Assembly (NCBI RefSeq): GCF_947242115.1
Contig: NC_074723.1
Span: forward strand, 29,227,043-29,291,042
DNA length: 64,000 nt
Direction: 5' to 3'
From: Biomphalaria glabrata
Taxonomy: Eukaryota > Mollusca > Gastropoda > Planorbidae
This document shows, one piece after another, positions 23,041 through 35,292 of the stretch (the stretch's first letter is position 1; each line of letters starts with the position of its first letter). A program made the translations under genes and the position numbers. The notes under the pieces were generated by a model that worked only from the letters and a program-made list of their open reading frames with translations, had not been told where the DNA came from and ran no database searches.

Positions 23041-23600
23041 CTAGTAAACCCTCGGCGTAGCATCGCCGCTATTTAGTGACGGGTGAGCACTTCCTGAAAG
23101 ACGCGAGTTTTCCAAATGGGTGGGTTTGGGCAAACGACTGCTTGCTACCATAAACGCCGGAAGTATTCATGTAGGCTGCGTATTGTCGAGTAGAGTGTAT
23201 GACTGTGCTTCCGTGAGTAATAAAAACGGACAGGGCGTAGCCATACTTATCCCAATGTTCGCAAACAAAGCTTACAGCCATCTTGCGAAGTTCGAGAGCA
23301 ACATTTTCGTCGATGACATTTTCCCAGAAATATACGACTGATAGAAATAAACAGTTACCTGATGCAGGAATTTTGACTACATTGTGGGGCCCTATGCGAA
23401 ACGGATTTGTCGGGGCCAAGTTTGGGAAGGGATACGGATAATAAGTGAAAATTAAGAGTTTGTATTTGCAAATAAATTCGCCTTTGCATTTTAGTCATTC
23501 TTTAGAAAAGAGTGATCATTCCATGACTTCTTGGTCACAATGGTTAAGTCCGGCCCTTCTATTTGGTGACGGCTGAATACTACTTGTTATCCCCACCCTC
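23041..23600. repeat. composite repeat with hairpin flank, hAT end and OTU fragment
   Basis: The left part CGGCGTAGCATCGCCGC can fold as a hairpin and is followed by TATTTAGTGACGGGTGA. The same hairpin flank borders the hAT copies at 7235-7261 and 52376-52400. An OTU-like coding fragment follows, then a reverse piece of the hAT 3' region (GGGCCCTATGCGAAACGG), then AAGTCCGGCCC and a second TATTTGGTGACGGCTGAATA. It looks like a larger composite element into which the hAT moved. A Helitron-like nature is possible but unproven. Confidence 0.5.
23110..23378 (-). pseudogene. OTU-like cysteine protease fragment carried by a repeat
   Basis: The minus strand reads IPASGNCLFLSVVYFWE, then VALELRKMAVSFVCEHWDKY and TRQYAAYMNTSGVYGSKQSF. 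The GNCLF motif carries the expected catalytic Cys of OTU deubiquitinases. The spacing to the later YM...G.YG block is that of an OTU domain. The C-terminal His region is not seen. The frame runs into hAT sequence at one side and the hairpin flank at the other. OTU domains are known passengers of several large eukaryotic transposon types, so I read it as an element gene fragment and not a host gene. Confidence 0.6.
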
Positions 23601-24460
23601 TTTTTTTCGCCGCTAAAGTTACGTGGGATAACTCTAGTCCGACTTGCAGAAATAAAAGAGTGATCTCTCCTTTACTTCTTGGTGTTCAAACTACTGTTGA
23701 GCCATGAAAAGAATTACATATAGTTTATTAATGCTGCTATGTAATATTGCTATGATAACAAAATTAAGTTCATTTCAGCTTAATACAAAGCGAAGTACAA
23801 ATGAGATGTTAAATGCTAAAATGAAAAGAAATGGGTTCACAAATGTGCAAGCCATTAAACAATGAAAAGGCAAGTGTTTTGATAATTAAACAAACTTAGA
23901 AACATACAATGCTAAAAAATAAATTCACTATACAATATAATATAATATAATATACACCAAACATAGCCTACAAATACACATGTAACATCTGGTGGTCTAT
24001 CTGTAAGTTATTGTTCAGAGTCTTATGTATAATGGCCACTTAACTTATATACTGATTCTTCCCTTCTCGTTAAAGAGTGCACAAGACGATACAGAAACTA
24101 GATCTACTACCGAAACTAGAAGACGACAAGGAGGTAAACTATTACATTACATTCTTTGTACCCATTTAATGTGAATTAAAAAGAATTAGCGTTTAAAGGC
24201 TCATAACTTAATTGATATTCTCAAATGCTATTAAATTTTCTTTTTATTTGGGAATGCTATTCAAAAATGTAAAATAGCGTTTATTTTTTAATTTACTTTT
24301 TTTTTTTAAGAGACCAAAAATTGATGCTTTGTATTTATACATCCGTATGCGAACAGTTTTAATAAGGGTTACTATTGGTATAAATATAAATAATTTGTCC
24401 ACTCCCCACGGTCTCTTGCTAGTTCCTCATGGAACATGTGGCCTCTGTAAAAACACGCCA
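23601..24460. other. no gene seen
   Basis: Starts with the CAGAAATAAAAGAGTGATC repeat piece shared with 10460 and 39310. The rest is AT-rich with a short TATAA run near 23940 and no coding signal. Confidence 0.4.
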
Positions 24461-24466
24461 CTCTTG

Positions 24467-24690
24467 CTATTTTTTTATGCCTTCCCAGCTCTTTCCTGTC
24501 CCCTCTGGGGCTCTAACTGACTCTAAGGTGTGTCTAGCTCTGTTGTTGGTATCTTTTCTAAGGGTGTGATCAATCCATCTCCACTTCCTACTATATTTTT
24601 CTGTCCACCCAGCTCCCACAGTTTGGTGTTTTCTATTTTGTCCAATCAGTGTATTTTTAAGATACTGGTATTTCTCAGACATCTGTTGAA
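24467..24690 (-). mobile_element. LINE C-terminal fragment
   Basis: The minus strand gives AGWTEKYSRKWRWIDHTLRK, DTNNRARHTLESV and a Gly/Lys-rich end. These match the WRWIGHTLRK block after the reverse transcriptase in animal LINEs. It is truncated at both sides. Confidence 0.65.
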
Positions 24691-24889
24691 GAAGGTCTGT
24701 ACTTTATTTTGTTGTCGCTTCAGTTGTTCTCCATGTTTCAGAACCATACAGACTTGACATTAGTGTTAAAGATTCAACGCTACGATTAAATGCATGACGC
24801 GTAGGACGTACATAAACGTCTGTATTATATAAGATAAGATTTAAACTTCTTCTTCTTCTTCTTCATCGTTCTCATTGTTATGTTGGAGT

Positions 24890-25110
24890 GTTCATATGAC
24901 TAGACCAATACATGAGATGAACTGCGCAGTGGTTTCCAAATCAGGGAGCTCTCCATATAGTTTTCTTTCTATTGGGGTGATTTGGGGCCAATGTCTTATC
25001 CGGGCCTCTTGGTAGAGAGAGCAGTTTTGGAGGACGTGGTCGGCATTTTCTGGTGATACTCCACATGGGCAGATTTCACTGGTTCCAATTTTGAGCTTCC
25101 GGAACATGTG
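24890..25110 (-). mobile_element. LINE C-terminal fragment (RNase H-downstream region)
   Basis: The minus-strand peptide has GTSEICPCGVSPENADHVLQ, then CSLYQEARIRHWPQ and DLETTAQFISCIGLVI. This is the CxCG...H...C zinc-knuckle end of a non-LTR polyprotein, and is different from the fragment at 24467-24690. Confidence 0.75.
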
Positions 25111-25490
25111 TTAAGATTTAAACGATTTAAATTTTTTTTATCTTTTATATTTTTTTAACTCGTGGAAGAATAATGCGGTGTAGACGCCAGCAGAATGTAT
25201 TTCTGAAAACGTTTACAAATGTTTGAAAGCAATCACAGAAGCTTCAAGCCTACATTTATGTCTTGGCATCTTCAGTTCTTTTCAACTCTTTAATGCGTCA
25301 TTGTAGACATTTTAGAATGTTAATTACTAAAACCAAATTGACAACGGGAAATATCTGTATGAAGTCATGTGTGTTTTACTATGAAAAATTGTACCACTCT
25401 TAATAATGTTAGGTAATGAGAAGCACTGCTTTAAAACAAATAAATTGACTGTTAGGGAGAGTCATGATGTACACATAAACACAAGGGGAA
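25111..25490. other. no gene seen
   Basis: AT-rich sequence without recognisable feature. Confidence 0.4.
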
Positions 25491-25499
25491 CAATTAAAA

Positions 25500-25790
25500 A
25501 CTTATTTATGAAGAAACATTAGTCAATGACCAACACGAACACTATATAGCCAATCTCTACAAACCTTACATATGCTGATCAGATTGCCTTATTGAGTAAA
25601 GACATCTCTGACATTGCTAGAGCTTTCACGCAACTGGAAGAAGCATCTCGACAAGAAGAAACAAAATGATAGTAAAGCCAAGTATGTTCTAACGACAAGA
25701 GACAATCAGACTGAAGAGCAATGTATTAAAATTACTGACCACGCGTTTGAAAATGTAAATACATACGATTCATTCTAAAAAAGACAATAC
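25500..25790 (+). mobile_element. LINE reverse transcriptase fragment
   Basis: The reading TYADQIALLSKDISDIARAF, TQLEEASRQ and later KYVLTTRDNQ-like text matches the YxDD region of the LINE at 33600-34640 (there YTDDIALLGEDTFDIGRAF). The catalytic DD is altered to DQ and stops interrupt it. Family D sequence follows to about 26100. Confidence 0.7.
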
Positions 25791-26159
25791 AGAAATAAAG
25801 AAATAATTAGCAGCAGGCAATAGAGCAGTCAATAGCACCCAACACATATTAAAAGCAAAGAGAACATAAGCAAAATATTTTTAAAATCCTTTATAAAAAT
25901 AAAACAACACAAAGCTTATCTAAGGGAATAACTCCACACTTACAACTATACATCACAATAATGAAGAGTCATTTACCTTTTTGACTAATAGTTTTAATTT
26001 GTTTTTATTGATTCAAGTTTTGTTAGGTACATTTAATACTTAAAGTTTCAAGTTGACCGAGGAACGGGTGTCGGAGAAATAACGTGTACAAATATTGAAT
26101 CTATCTATCTATGTCTGTCTGTCTGTCTGTCAGTCTATCTATCTATCTGAGACTAAGAT

Positions 26160-26953
<794 letters not shown>

Positions 26954-27105
26954 GGTCAGGGTGTCTGTCTATCTCCACTAAGTGTGGGAGAAAATGTAAC
27001 AAATGTAGCCTAAGTAGTGTCTTTGCAAGTTACTCCTAAACATCAAATAACTCTAGTGTAAGCTTTTTTTGCATAGGTTCACATAAATCTATTTCATTTC
27101 TACAG

Positions 27106-28043
27106 TGAGCCACGAAACACAGACACCACCATTAGGAGAATCCTCTAGGCACAAAACTTGTCAGAAAAATCCTGGCCATAAAGGTTACATCGCTGCTCAT
27201 AAATTCAAGATCAAACACTTGCCTAAAACTCATCGGGACCAAGACGTATTGGATGTCATTATAGCTGCGTCCCAGCTGACCGTACGAGTCAGTGTTCGAG
27301 CGATCAGCCCACAGAGACCAGAATTCTGGCCAGGCTCGAATCATTGCTATCCACACTATAATGAACAAAAGTCACTCCTAAGGACAGGGAGTGGTATGGT
27401 CAGTGAGGTGTACAAGTACACAGACGGCTATTTTGAGCGAGACAGAGTTCAGCATCACAAGAGGAAGCAACATTGCTGGTGTGCAAATTGTCAACGTTCC
27501 AATACACCCAGCAGCGTGTGGTGGGAGGTGTTTGTGGACACGGCGGCACATGTTGTTTTTGACGAGACTGAAGCGTGTGAAACATCATTAAGACTCTTCT
27601 ACGACACAAAAGACAGTCCACTATATATTATTAATACTGCTGTCATAGACTTTGTCAATGTCCAAAGAGACTTCTGTAAGTTGAAGTGTGTGACCTGTGA
27701 CAAATATATTGGAGAACAATTGGAAAGGTTTTTCCTGAATTTCGATAAGGTTTGGAAGACGGTCACTAACAAGTACTTTGATAAAAGAGACGTCAACAGG
27801 ATGACCTTTATTGTGTCACACCCTCACGGCTGCCCGAAACAGATAAGCCTTGGGGAGTGGCAAGACAAATTACAGACTGGTGACTTCATTAAATTTTGCT
27901 ATACGACACCTACATGCCCTGGAAGTAGTGGTGCCACTGTTCAGTGTATTGGATATAGGTGGTGGGGCAGGTGGGATCAGTTAGTCCACAGTGGCAATAT
28001 TGATTATAATCTAAATAGCAGTGGTGCTGGTGAGGTGTGGTAG
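27106..28043 (+). CDS. trypsin-fold serine peptidase-like protein, terminal exon
   Basis: A TTTCATTTCTACAG acceptor ends at 27105 and the frame is then open for about 311 codons to TAG at 28041-28043. The first codon is split, so an upstream exon or start is needed. No clear upstream exon is seen. The motif DTAAHVVFD (about residue 149) parallels the TAAHC block of S1 peptidases. CPGSSGATV (nucleophile Ser near residue 275) parallels GDSGG. A Cys pair, CKLKCVTCD, lies between them. There is no obvious signal peptide or membrane segment in this exon. The middle catalytic Asp cannot be assigned with confidence, so activity is uncertain. Many mollusc genomes hold families of such peptidase-like proteins (general knowledge). 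A LINE fragment starts 180 bp downstream. Confidence 0.7.
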
Positions 28044-28224
28044 CAAGGAAAATTTAAAATGCTGACCAATAGAAAAGGCAATCTAGTTGTAGAAACTTGA
28101 TGGAGCAAGTTAATTAAGTCAGATAGAAAAGGATTTTCAATTCCGTCTTATGTAAATTTGAGTAACCAAGTACGGATTTATTTGTATGAGTCTTTTGTTA
28201 ATTGAATGAGTGATATGCTACTAC

Positions 28225-28800
28225 GCTACACTGCAGCACCCCTGTAATAATACATAGGTGTGACTGGCAAGACTATTGCAGTCTCCCTAGCCCACCAGGG
28301 AGGGCAAATTCCACCCACCGAATACAGGCTGTAAGTTTTCCACATGCTCTGGCTATAATTAAAAAAAAAACAACAGAAATGGAAAAGTGGTTTGAGTGCT
28401 GGGACAAGTCCCAAAAAGCCCATGGAGTCTCGGAGCGCATGAGGCGCCCTGACCGCACTTCCCCGTGGTGGAGGCTGTCCAGGCCTGAGCAAGCTATTAT
28501 AGCACAGTGCAGGACAGGCCACTGTCCTGTTGGCTCTTATTTCTCACGGCTATGGACAAATTTCGATTCACGGTACTCCCGCTGCGGGGAAGAAGAGGAA
28601 ACCGTGCCTCATATTCTGTTTGACTGCCCCAGACTTGCTGATCTCCGTCTCGACAGGTCTGGGAAACTAAAAATTCTCGACCTGTATGGCGACATTTATG
28701 CACTACGCAAGACAGCAGGGTTTCTGTCCAGGGCTTTTGCAAGAGAGAATTTGAGTCTCTCAAGCCTTCACTCAAACGGAGTTTGATGATGATGATTGGA
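28225..28800 (+). mobile_element. LINE fragment: RNase H end and zinc-knuckle C-terminus
   Basis: Frames give TIAVSLAHQGGQIPPTEY (end of an RNase H domain), then CRTGHCPVGSYFSRL, YSRCGEEEETVPHILFDCPR and LRKTAGFLSRAF with a stop. A GATGATGATGATTGG tail marks the 3' end. This is typical of LINE families with an RNase H domain. The 5' part is absent and stops lie between the blocks. Confidence 0.8.
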
Positions 28801-29348
28801 CCTCTGAATATAAAATGTATTTTTTTAAGTCTTGTATTTAAGACTTAGTTACAAATTCATTCGTGCTAGTAGGCTATTAAAGTTCGTGACACTATCTATG
28901 TTTATTTTAGTGTCTTTCTCGTGTTAACCCTTAAAGTGCTGAGTTGTTTTACAGTGTGTGCATACAAAATGGAATTACAATTCTGATGTTTAGAGGCTAA
29001 ACTGCCACATGCGTTTTAAGGGTTAACGACGACATCCTTGTGATAGTTGGACCAAACTGATGGCTATGGTTATCAAGTCTTGGGTTGTTTGTGAAGATTA
29101 TCTTATGTTGTAGTCACAGTCAAGAAATTGAAAGAGTATTCATTTAGCTATATTTTATTATTAGGATAATGTATTAGTTAAAGATTATATTATTATTATA
29201 TTATATATATATATGTGTTGCAGAAATTATCTGGATTTATTTCATCATTTGATGTATTAACATTTTGTATAAATCTATTACTGTTTTATACCTATCGTTT
29301 TATGAATCACCATCCAGAAAGATATTTGCGACTGTGTGTGTATGGTGT
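28801..29348. other. no gene seen
   Basis: AT-rich sequence with a TATATATATA tract near 29205. Nothing coding is recognised. Confidence 0.4.
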
Positions 29349-29356
29349 AATGAACC

Positions 29357-30123
29357 CATGGGCGCACGTAGGTAGATGCAAGGCGGTGCACTTGCACCCC
29401 CCTGGATTCAGAGTAGCCTAATTCTATCCATTTATTTTTTGCACCATCAGATCAATTAAAATCAAAGTAGCTACAACAAGCAGCGCTTCCCCTGTTGACT
29501 GAAGTACAGTTGTAGTAGACTAGCTTTGGCTTATCAGGCAATTGATGGCTGACCATATACATGTACCCCTCTGAATTCTGAATAGTCAAATTTTAGCCAG
29601 TTATTTACACCTTCAAAACAATTAACTTCTGCTAGGAAGCAACTTAACATGTAGTGCTTCCACTGACATAAAGTTAATAAGGATAAGCTATTGTTGTAAG
29701 AAACTAGAATAGACTCATCTGTAGATCATGTACGGCCATGTGCGCTATATGATAGACTTGCAATTCAATATTCTATAGCGCATTAGTCGTAACGATGTTT
29801 TCATTTGCAGATAATTATAGTTATTATATTTAGTACATGCCTAGAATATGATACAAGTTTTTGTTGGTGTTTATTGTCTTCGAGGAAACATTCTAACCAG
29901 CTGTCTTTAGATTTGATATATGTGAGCGGTTTCCTTGAACAGGATTGAGGAGTGCAGTCATCTTGGTAAATGTAGTTACGTCTTATGGAGTTGCGGTCAG
30001 TGTTAGTAAGCCTACACGATAAAATAGCGGATAAACACGTCCACCAGTTTATGATAGAAGAGATATAATAAACTTCTTCACAAGCCCCCCCCCCCCCTGC
30101 AAAAAATCATGCAGGCGCCTATG
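29357..30123. mobile_element. probable hAT-like non-autonomous element
   Basis: The ends CATGGGCGCACG and (inverted) GGCGCCTATG are related. The flanks AATGAACC (29349-29356) and AATGTATC (30124-30131) match at six of eight bases. The interior has two related stretches (about 29390-29540 and 29560-29720) around TGTACCCCTCTGAATTC and GCACCCCCCTGGATTC. No coding frame is seen. Confidence 0.45.
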
Positions 30124-30298
30124 AATGTATCTGTCAGGCAGAGTCTATTGTGAAATAAATTTTAATAATTACATGCTTTCACTCTTAAAGAAAAACCTAC
30201 AAGAACTGGACTAAATACTCAAACTAAAATAATTTCATGATAATAAACCCTAATCAGAATACATAAAGATGTTGTTTTGTGTGTGTGTGTGTGCTTTA

Positions 30299-30445
30299 AA
30301 TGTTTCGGTGTTCCTTCAGAATTGACGATGAAACAAGCTCGCCCAAGGCCAAACTTACCGCAGGACGGTGGGAAGGGGTGGGGCCTGGGGGATGCGGTTG
30401 GCAGGGCGTGATTCCGGGACCATCAATCATTATAAAAGCCCCGAC
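30299..30445 (-). repeat. SINE-type repeat S2, reverse copy
   Basis: Contains the reversed S2 tail (AATGTTTCGGTGTTCCTTC) and head (GGCAGGGCGTGATTCCGG). Confidence 0.55.
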
Positions 30446-30505
30446 AGTGATCCAATGATCAGTGTATAGACCAACCTATTTGTAGTATGTTGTGATAATA
30501 GACTG

Positions 30506-31080
30506 TTAAAAAACAACAACATATATGTTCCAAGCCGAGGTGAACATATAACAGGCAATGTCAACCGAGACTGTGACACTCAAGCAACCCATTCCATGCT
30601 CTAATAGCACTAGGGAAGAAAGAGCATTTGTACACATTTGTCCAAGCATATGGGACGAGGAATGGGCCTTTATCTTTGTGTCTGAGTATTTTATTAAATT
30701 GTGTTTTTGTATTTGACGATTATGGTTCAGTGTTTTATGTATAATTGCTACTTTTCTTTTTTTTTTCCTAAGTCTTTTACCCAGAAGGCTTTCTAAATTT
30801 AATGATTTTACTAAAGGTGTTACTCTAGTCAAATATGAATATACGTTTGTAATGAATCTCACTGCTCTATTTTGTGTCCCAGTTTCTTAATGTTTTCTTG
30901 AGTTGAGGGGGTCCCAAACAGAGGATGCATATTCTAATATGGCCTAACCAAGGTTAAATAACAGTTTAGTTTTATGTTCTTATTTGATTTATAGGAATGT
31001 CTTTGAATAAACCCCAATGCTTTGTTTGATTTTCTAATAGTTTCATCTTCTCTATGAAGTAGCATATGTAAATATGAAGA
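30506..31080 (-). mobile_element. LINE C-terminal fragment
   Basis: The minus strand reads RTNVYKYSFFPSAIRAWNGL-like text in broken frames, preceded by YLTRVTPLVKSLNLESL, IIHKTLNHNRQIQKHNLIKY and LGHIRICILCLGPPQ. This is the post-reverse-transcriptase region of a CR1-like LINE. SVTVSVDIA near its end is the piece shared with 14863-14887. Multiple frame changes are present. Confidence 0.75.
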
Positions 31081-31514
31081 CACTTTTTAAAGTTTATTTC
31101 TTCAGATCCATAGAGATTGTGGCCAAGGAAATGAATTACATTTCACTGAATCTTATTCTTTTTAGTTCAAAGCTTACAATTAATGAATATTATAATGAAT
31201 TCGAATTCACTTAATTAAGAAATGAAGTAACACCATCGATAGAAATTGTTAATAACAATTGATCTAAATTAGTACTATTGATAACTAGTCTCAAATGTAA
31301 AAAAACAAACAAAAACAAAACAAAACCTTTTGCTGCCTTGAGCACTAGCCAAGTATCTCTGTTTAAGGTTGTATCTTATCCAGTGAGTACAATTTTCAAT
31401 TCTAGACATTTTTGGACCTCAAAGTTGAACAACCATTACTTGTAACATATAAATAGTTCAAACCAACTCCAACAAATTTATTCTACATTTATACATCCTA
31501 TTTATTCTAAAGCT
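31081..31514 (-). other. 3' flank/UTR of the MRPL47 gene
   Basis: Minus-strand AATAAA polyadenylation hexamers lie at 31501-31506 and 31477-31482, 8 and 32 bases past the stop codon. The rest is AT-rich with no other feature. Confidence 0.5.
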
Positions 31515-31886
31515 TCAGTAAACTTGGGGTTCCTCTGGAAGTGGTACATGCAGTTTTCCTTCCAAGTGAGGGAATTTCTTGACCAGCTCTTGGTTCTCCT
31601 TCACCTGCCTGTGATAGTGGTACCAGCGGAACCTCGCTATTTTCTGTCTCCAGAGGGGTAGATACTTGAGGTGAATCTTGTTAAAGCCACGTGGGAACAG
31701 GAGCCGGTGTGCCTTGTTCATGTAGGGTGGGACGGCGTACTCGCTGAACTTGCGCCACCTAACCCTGCCCAGGAAGTCTCGGACATAGGCGCCACCGGGG
31801 TCTGCTGGCTTGCCCGTCTCTAAAAGTGAAACAGCATTGTTTCTCTCTTTGACAACTTCTAGAATGTTCTCCATTGACTCCTCCAC
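31515..31886 (-). CDS. MRPL47: mitochondrial ribosomal protein uL29m (MRPL47), last exon
   Basis: The product is the large-subunit mitoribosomal protein uL29m, which acts in mitochondrial translation near the exit tunnel (family knowledge). This exon starts after a TTTTCACTAG acceptor with VEESMENILEVVKERNNAV, corresponding to the human stretch SMDALDKVVQERE. It continues with FLGRVRWRKFSEYAVPPYMN and KKFPHLEGKLHVPLP and ends in TGA at 31515-31517. The last third is basic, as in the family. Together with exons at 35196-35292, 37053-37113 and 38303-38481, and a likely start exon at 41393-41403, it gives about 239 residues against about 250 in human. All exon phases agree (0, 2, 1, 2 between successive exons, 3' to 5'). 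The gene looks intact. Confidence 0.92.
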   Translation of the reverse strand: MEESMENILEVVKERNNAVSLLETGKPADPGGAYVRDFLGRVRWRKFSEYAVPPYMNKAHRLLFPRGFNKIHLKYLPLWRQKIARFRWYHYHRQVKENQELVKKFPHLEGKLHVPLPEEPQVY

Positions 31887-33074
31887 CTAGTGAAAATAGA
31901 CTCAATTTGCTTATTAAGCTTATTAAACCTAAATTATCACTAAAAAACTGTTTGAAAATTAAATTAGTGCTTTTTTCTTTTTTTTTTTTACTTATACCTT
32001 TGAAATAGAAAATTTAACAAGAAAAACATAAAAAATACTTAAAAAAAGAACTTATACAAAGTGTAATTTTATCAATTAGTTTGTATCAGCCATGTAATTA
32101 AATCTGTAATAAATCTGGGCGATTAATAATATTTTTACCAATTGTTTTTGTTAAGGCTATTTCATGCTTTTTGCTTTCTCATCATGCTATGTATGATCCC
32201 ATCACTTATCTTGACCAGTTGGGAAAATAAAATGGGGGGTGGGGTTGACAAAGAAAGAGATATCTGGGTAAATTTAACCTTACTTGGTTTAAAAAAAAAC
32301 AAAAAATGGGCCAACAGGCTAACAACTCTGCTACTGAAGTACTTATAGCTAGAAAAGATTGTATAGTTATATATTGTTTGTTTCAATTTAGAGCAGTGAC
32401 CTAATTCAGCTTATACAACACTTCAGTGAAGTACAATTTATTTCCCTTGTTCAAGACACCAAACAAAAAAATTAATTAACAATAGTTAATTAACTGATTC
32501 TTGTATTGTCAGGTAAAAGAAAAAATTTCAGCTCGATCCGAGATGGGGTATCTGGAAATAATGTGTACAAATTTTTTACCAGACAAACAGACAGAGTGAG
32601 TTGATATCTTTACATTTTTAAGATTTAAAATTTATAGCACATTTTGGAAACTAGGTTAAGAAAATATCCAACTGTTTTTTAGAACTCAAAGTAAATTTCA
32701 GGATTGTAAAAAATTGGAAAAAAAAATCAAAATGATTAATCCCTAAAAATAACTACAAAACTAAAACACCAATAAACATGCCAGAACTCTAATTAATAAG
32801 TTGCTTAATATCTGCCTCTACATGATCAATCTATTGTACTCTTGGTCTGCCTTTTGTCAGTTTACTATTTTAGCTCCTCTGTTCTTTGACATTCTTTCGA
32901 AGTGATCTGCCCAAGGATGTCTCTTCTTTTTTATTTCCCTCACTCTAGGTGGGTTTTCAAACAATGATTATACTCATGATTAGTCCATGTCCACCAGGTT
33001 TCCTCTTGTATAGCATTTTTCTATGAATTTTCTCTTTCCAAGAATTTAGCAGATTTTCTGTTGCTTTTGTCAGT

Positions 33075-33305
33075 GTTCCGGAGGCATGGTGGCTGAGAAG
33101 TAAAGCACTTGGCTTCCGAACTGGGGGTCCCGGGTTCAAATCCTGGTGAAGACTGGGATTTTCAATTCGAGGATCTTTGGGTGCCTCTGAGTCCACCCAG
33201 CTTTAATGGGTACCTGACATTAGTTGGGAAAAGTAAAGGCGGTGGGGTCGTTGCGCTGGCCTCATGACACCCTCGTTAACTGTGGGCCACAGAAACATAT
33301 GCATA
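33075..33305 (+). repeat. tRNA-derived SINE S1, 3'-truncated
   Basis: The head GGTGGCTGAGAAGTAAAGC, box-B-like GGGTTCAAATCCTGG and body ACATTAGTTGGGAAAAGTAA match the S1 family. It stops near CCACAGAAACATATG without the usual tail. Confidence 0.85.
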
Positions 33306-33309
33306 ACAA

Positions 33310-33590
33310 ACGAAGAGATTAGAGACAGGATTATCATAGCTATTGGACCCCATGATGACCTGCAAACTACTGTCAAAAAACTCAAACTAAAACTCTATGG
33401 CCATATTACAAGGTCTTCAGGGAACAGTAGCAGGAAAAAGAAGAAGAGGCAGAGAAAGCGATGGGAAGACAAAATATAAGATTTAACGGGCCTACCATTA
33501 AAGAGATTCTATCCAAGGCAAAAGACAGAGAGGAATGGAGAAAAACAGTCAACAGATCTTGTATGGTGCCCCAACAGTCCAAAGAGTGAG
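33310..33590 (+). mobile_element. LINE 3' end fragment
   Basis: Frames read KKLKLKLYGHITRSSG, RGRQRKRWEDKI and IKEILSKAKDREEWRKTVN, followed by RSCMVPQQSKE. This is the standard C-terminal tail of a widespread animal LINE, related to 18976-19240. Confidence 0.8.
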
Positions 33591-33599
33591 TGAATGTAT

Positions 33600-34640
33600 A
33601 TATTTGATTATTTTGGGATTATTTATTATTATTAAACATTTCAACATTTTCAAACTGGTGGCCAGTAATTTGAATATATTGCTTCTCTATCTGATTGTTT
33701 CTTGTCATTATGACATACTTGGTTTTACCACTGTCATTGACCTCAAGTCCTACTGGATGAGATGTTTCTTCCAGCTGTGTGAAAGCTCTACCAATGTCAA
33801 AGGTGTCTTCACCCAATAATGCAATGTCATCAGTATAAGCAAGGTATTGTACAGATCAGCTGTATTAGTCCCTGATGGTTGTAGACCTATGTTTTCTCTG
33901 CTAAAGATAATAATTGTTCCCCTTGTGTTTAAGTGTACATTCCTCTTTCTAATGTTCAATTCAAGAGCATAAATTAAAGTGAGCCTCTTTGTCTTAATCC
34001 TCACTTAATACTCAATTCCTGTGAGTGTTCTCCTTGTACTATGACTTAACTGTTTGAGTTGCTTAATGTTAAGTGTATAAGTCTTATTTGTTAGGTATTT
34101 CAAAAATCCTGTAGTGTGTCATATAAATATTTCCTTTTGATACTGTCCAAAGCTATTTTATAGTCAATATAGAGTTGGTGGACTGGTATATTGTATTCAT
34201 TAGTATACATCTTAGTATGAAAATGTGATCTGTTATTAGTTCTGCTGAAATTTGGTCCGCTCTTAGTTCTTCTTCGTCCTAATGATTTCTGATGTTTCAA
34301 TGAATGTTGATGGGTTCACTAAGGGATCTGGTCCTCCTTGTGGCAGTTCATATTTATCATTTTTAGTCGCATTTAAGAACTCTTAAAATTATTCAGCCCA
34401 TCTCTCAATTACCCTTCTGTTTTCTGTGATAAGCCCACCATCTCTGTTCTCACAAATGTGTGATCTAACTTGAAATCCATTCTTTACAGATTTTTACTAG
34501 GTTCCCAATCTAAGTGATCTTGGACTTTTCCCATTCCTATTTTTTTCTTATTTCAACTTTTGTGGCCCTTCTTTTTGCTTCTTTGTATTGTCTGGTGTTT
34601 CTTGTTTCTGACTGTATTCATTCATCTAAGCATTATTTTT
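33600..34640 (-). mobile_element. LINE reverse transcriptase fragment
   Basis: The minus strand from 34640 down shows TRNTRQYKEAKRRATKVEIR-like text, FYIDYKIALDSIKRKYLYD (the first reverse-transcriptase Asp motif, altered), then AYTDDIALLGEDTFDIGRAF (the YxDD active site) and VGLEVNDSGKTKYVIMTRN. Frame changes and stops separate the blocks, so it is inactive. It is closely related to 25500-25790. Confidence 0.8.
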
Positions 34641-35195
34641 CTCCTGGAAGTACAGCTAATATTTAACCTACTTAAGAGAACAGCTCACTATTTTTCCTTG
34701 GCAGTCTGCAAAAGAGCTAAGCAGCAAAAAGCTGGCTAGAAGAAGAAGACAAAACCTACTTATAATGGACTAAATCAAACTTCTATTCATCTACATGCTT
34801 GTATTGTATTACAAAGTAACTGACAGCACTGTAAATAATGCTAATTTAGATATCAAAACATTTTATGATGAATTTAAATAAATACAGAATGGTGTAGATG
34901 CAATGCATTAATACCACAGGTACTGGTAACATAAGGCTCATGAACCCATTTTTATTATAAATGAACTGAAGCTACGCATAAACCACTTGACTACCTATCA
35001 TGAGGGCCTGAGCTTGAAACTGACTCAAACAAAATTGTGTTCGCTGAGTGCCCAGAGGCAGCAAGGAAACCCTCTCCTAGATAGCTCCTCCAACTGGTCC
35101 AAAAAAGAGATTGTACAAAGCGCACTGAGCATATTATAATCATGAAAGATGTGCTCTACAAAAGCTATTCAAAAATAATATAAAAAACAACTTAC

Positions 35196-35292
35196 TTTAG
35201 TAATTCTCTCAGGACTTGGAAATAGTTCTGTATTTCTGTTGTACTCTGCCTCCATAGTCAGCAACATGTTTCTCTCTTTTAACAAGACATAC
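35196..35292 (-). CDS. MRPL47: MRPL47, internal exon
   Basis: 97 bases on the minus strand between a GTGACTAG acceptor and a GTAAG donor. The peptide [20 protein letters not shown], then [12 protein letters not shown], corresponds to the human [17 protein letters not shown] block, the most conserved part of uL29m. The first base completes the Trp codon split with the 37053-37113 exon, and the last codon is complete. Confidence 0.93.

Larger units (their letters stand above)
31887..35195 (-). other. MRPL47 intron holding repeats
   Basis: Between acceptor and donor the intron contains a family D copy (32440-32615), a SINE (33075-33305) and two LINE fragments (33310-33590 forward; 33600-34640 reverse). 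31900-32430 and 34650-35190 show nothing else. Confidence 0.7.
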
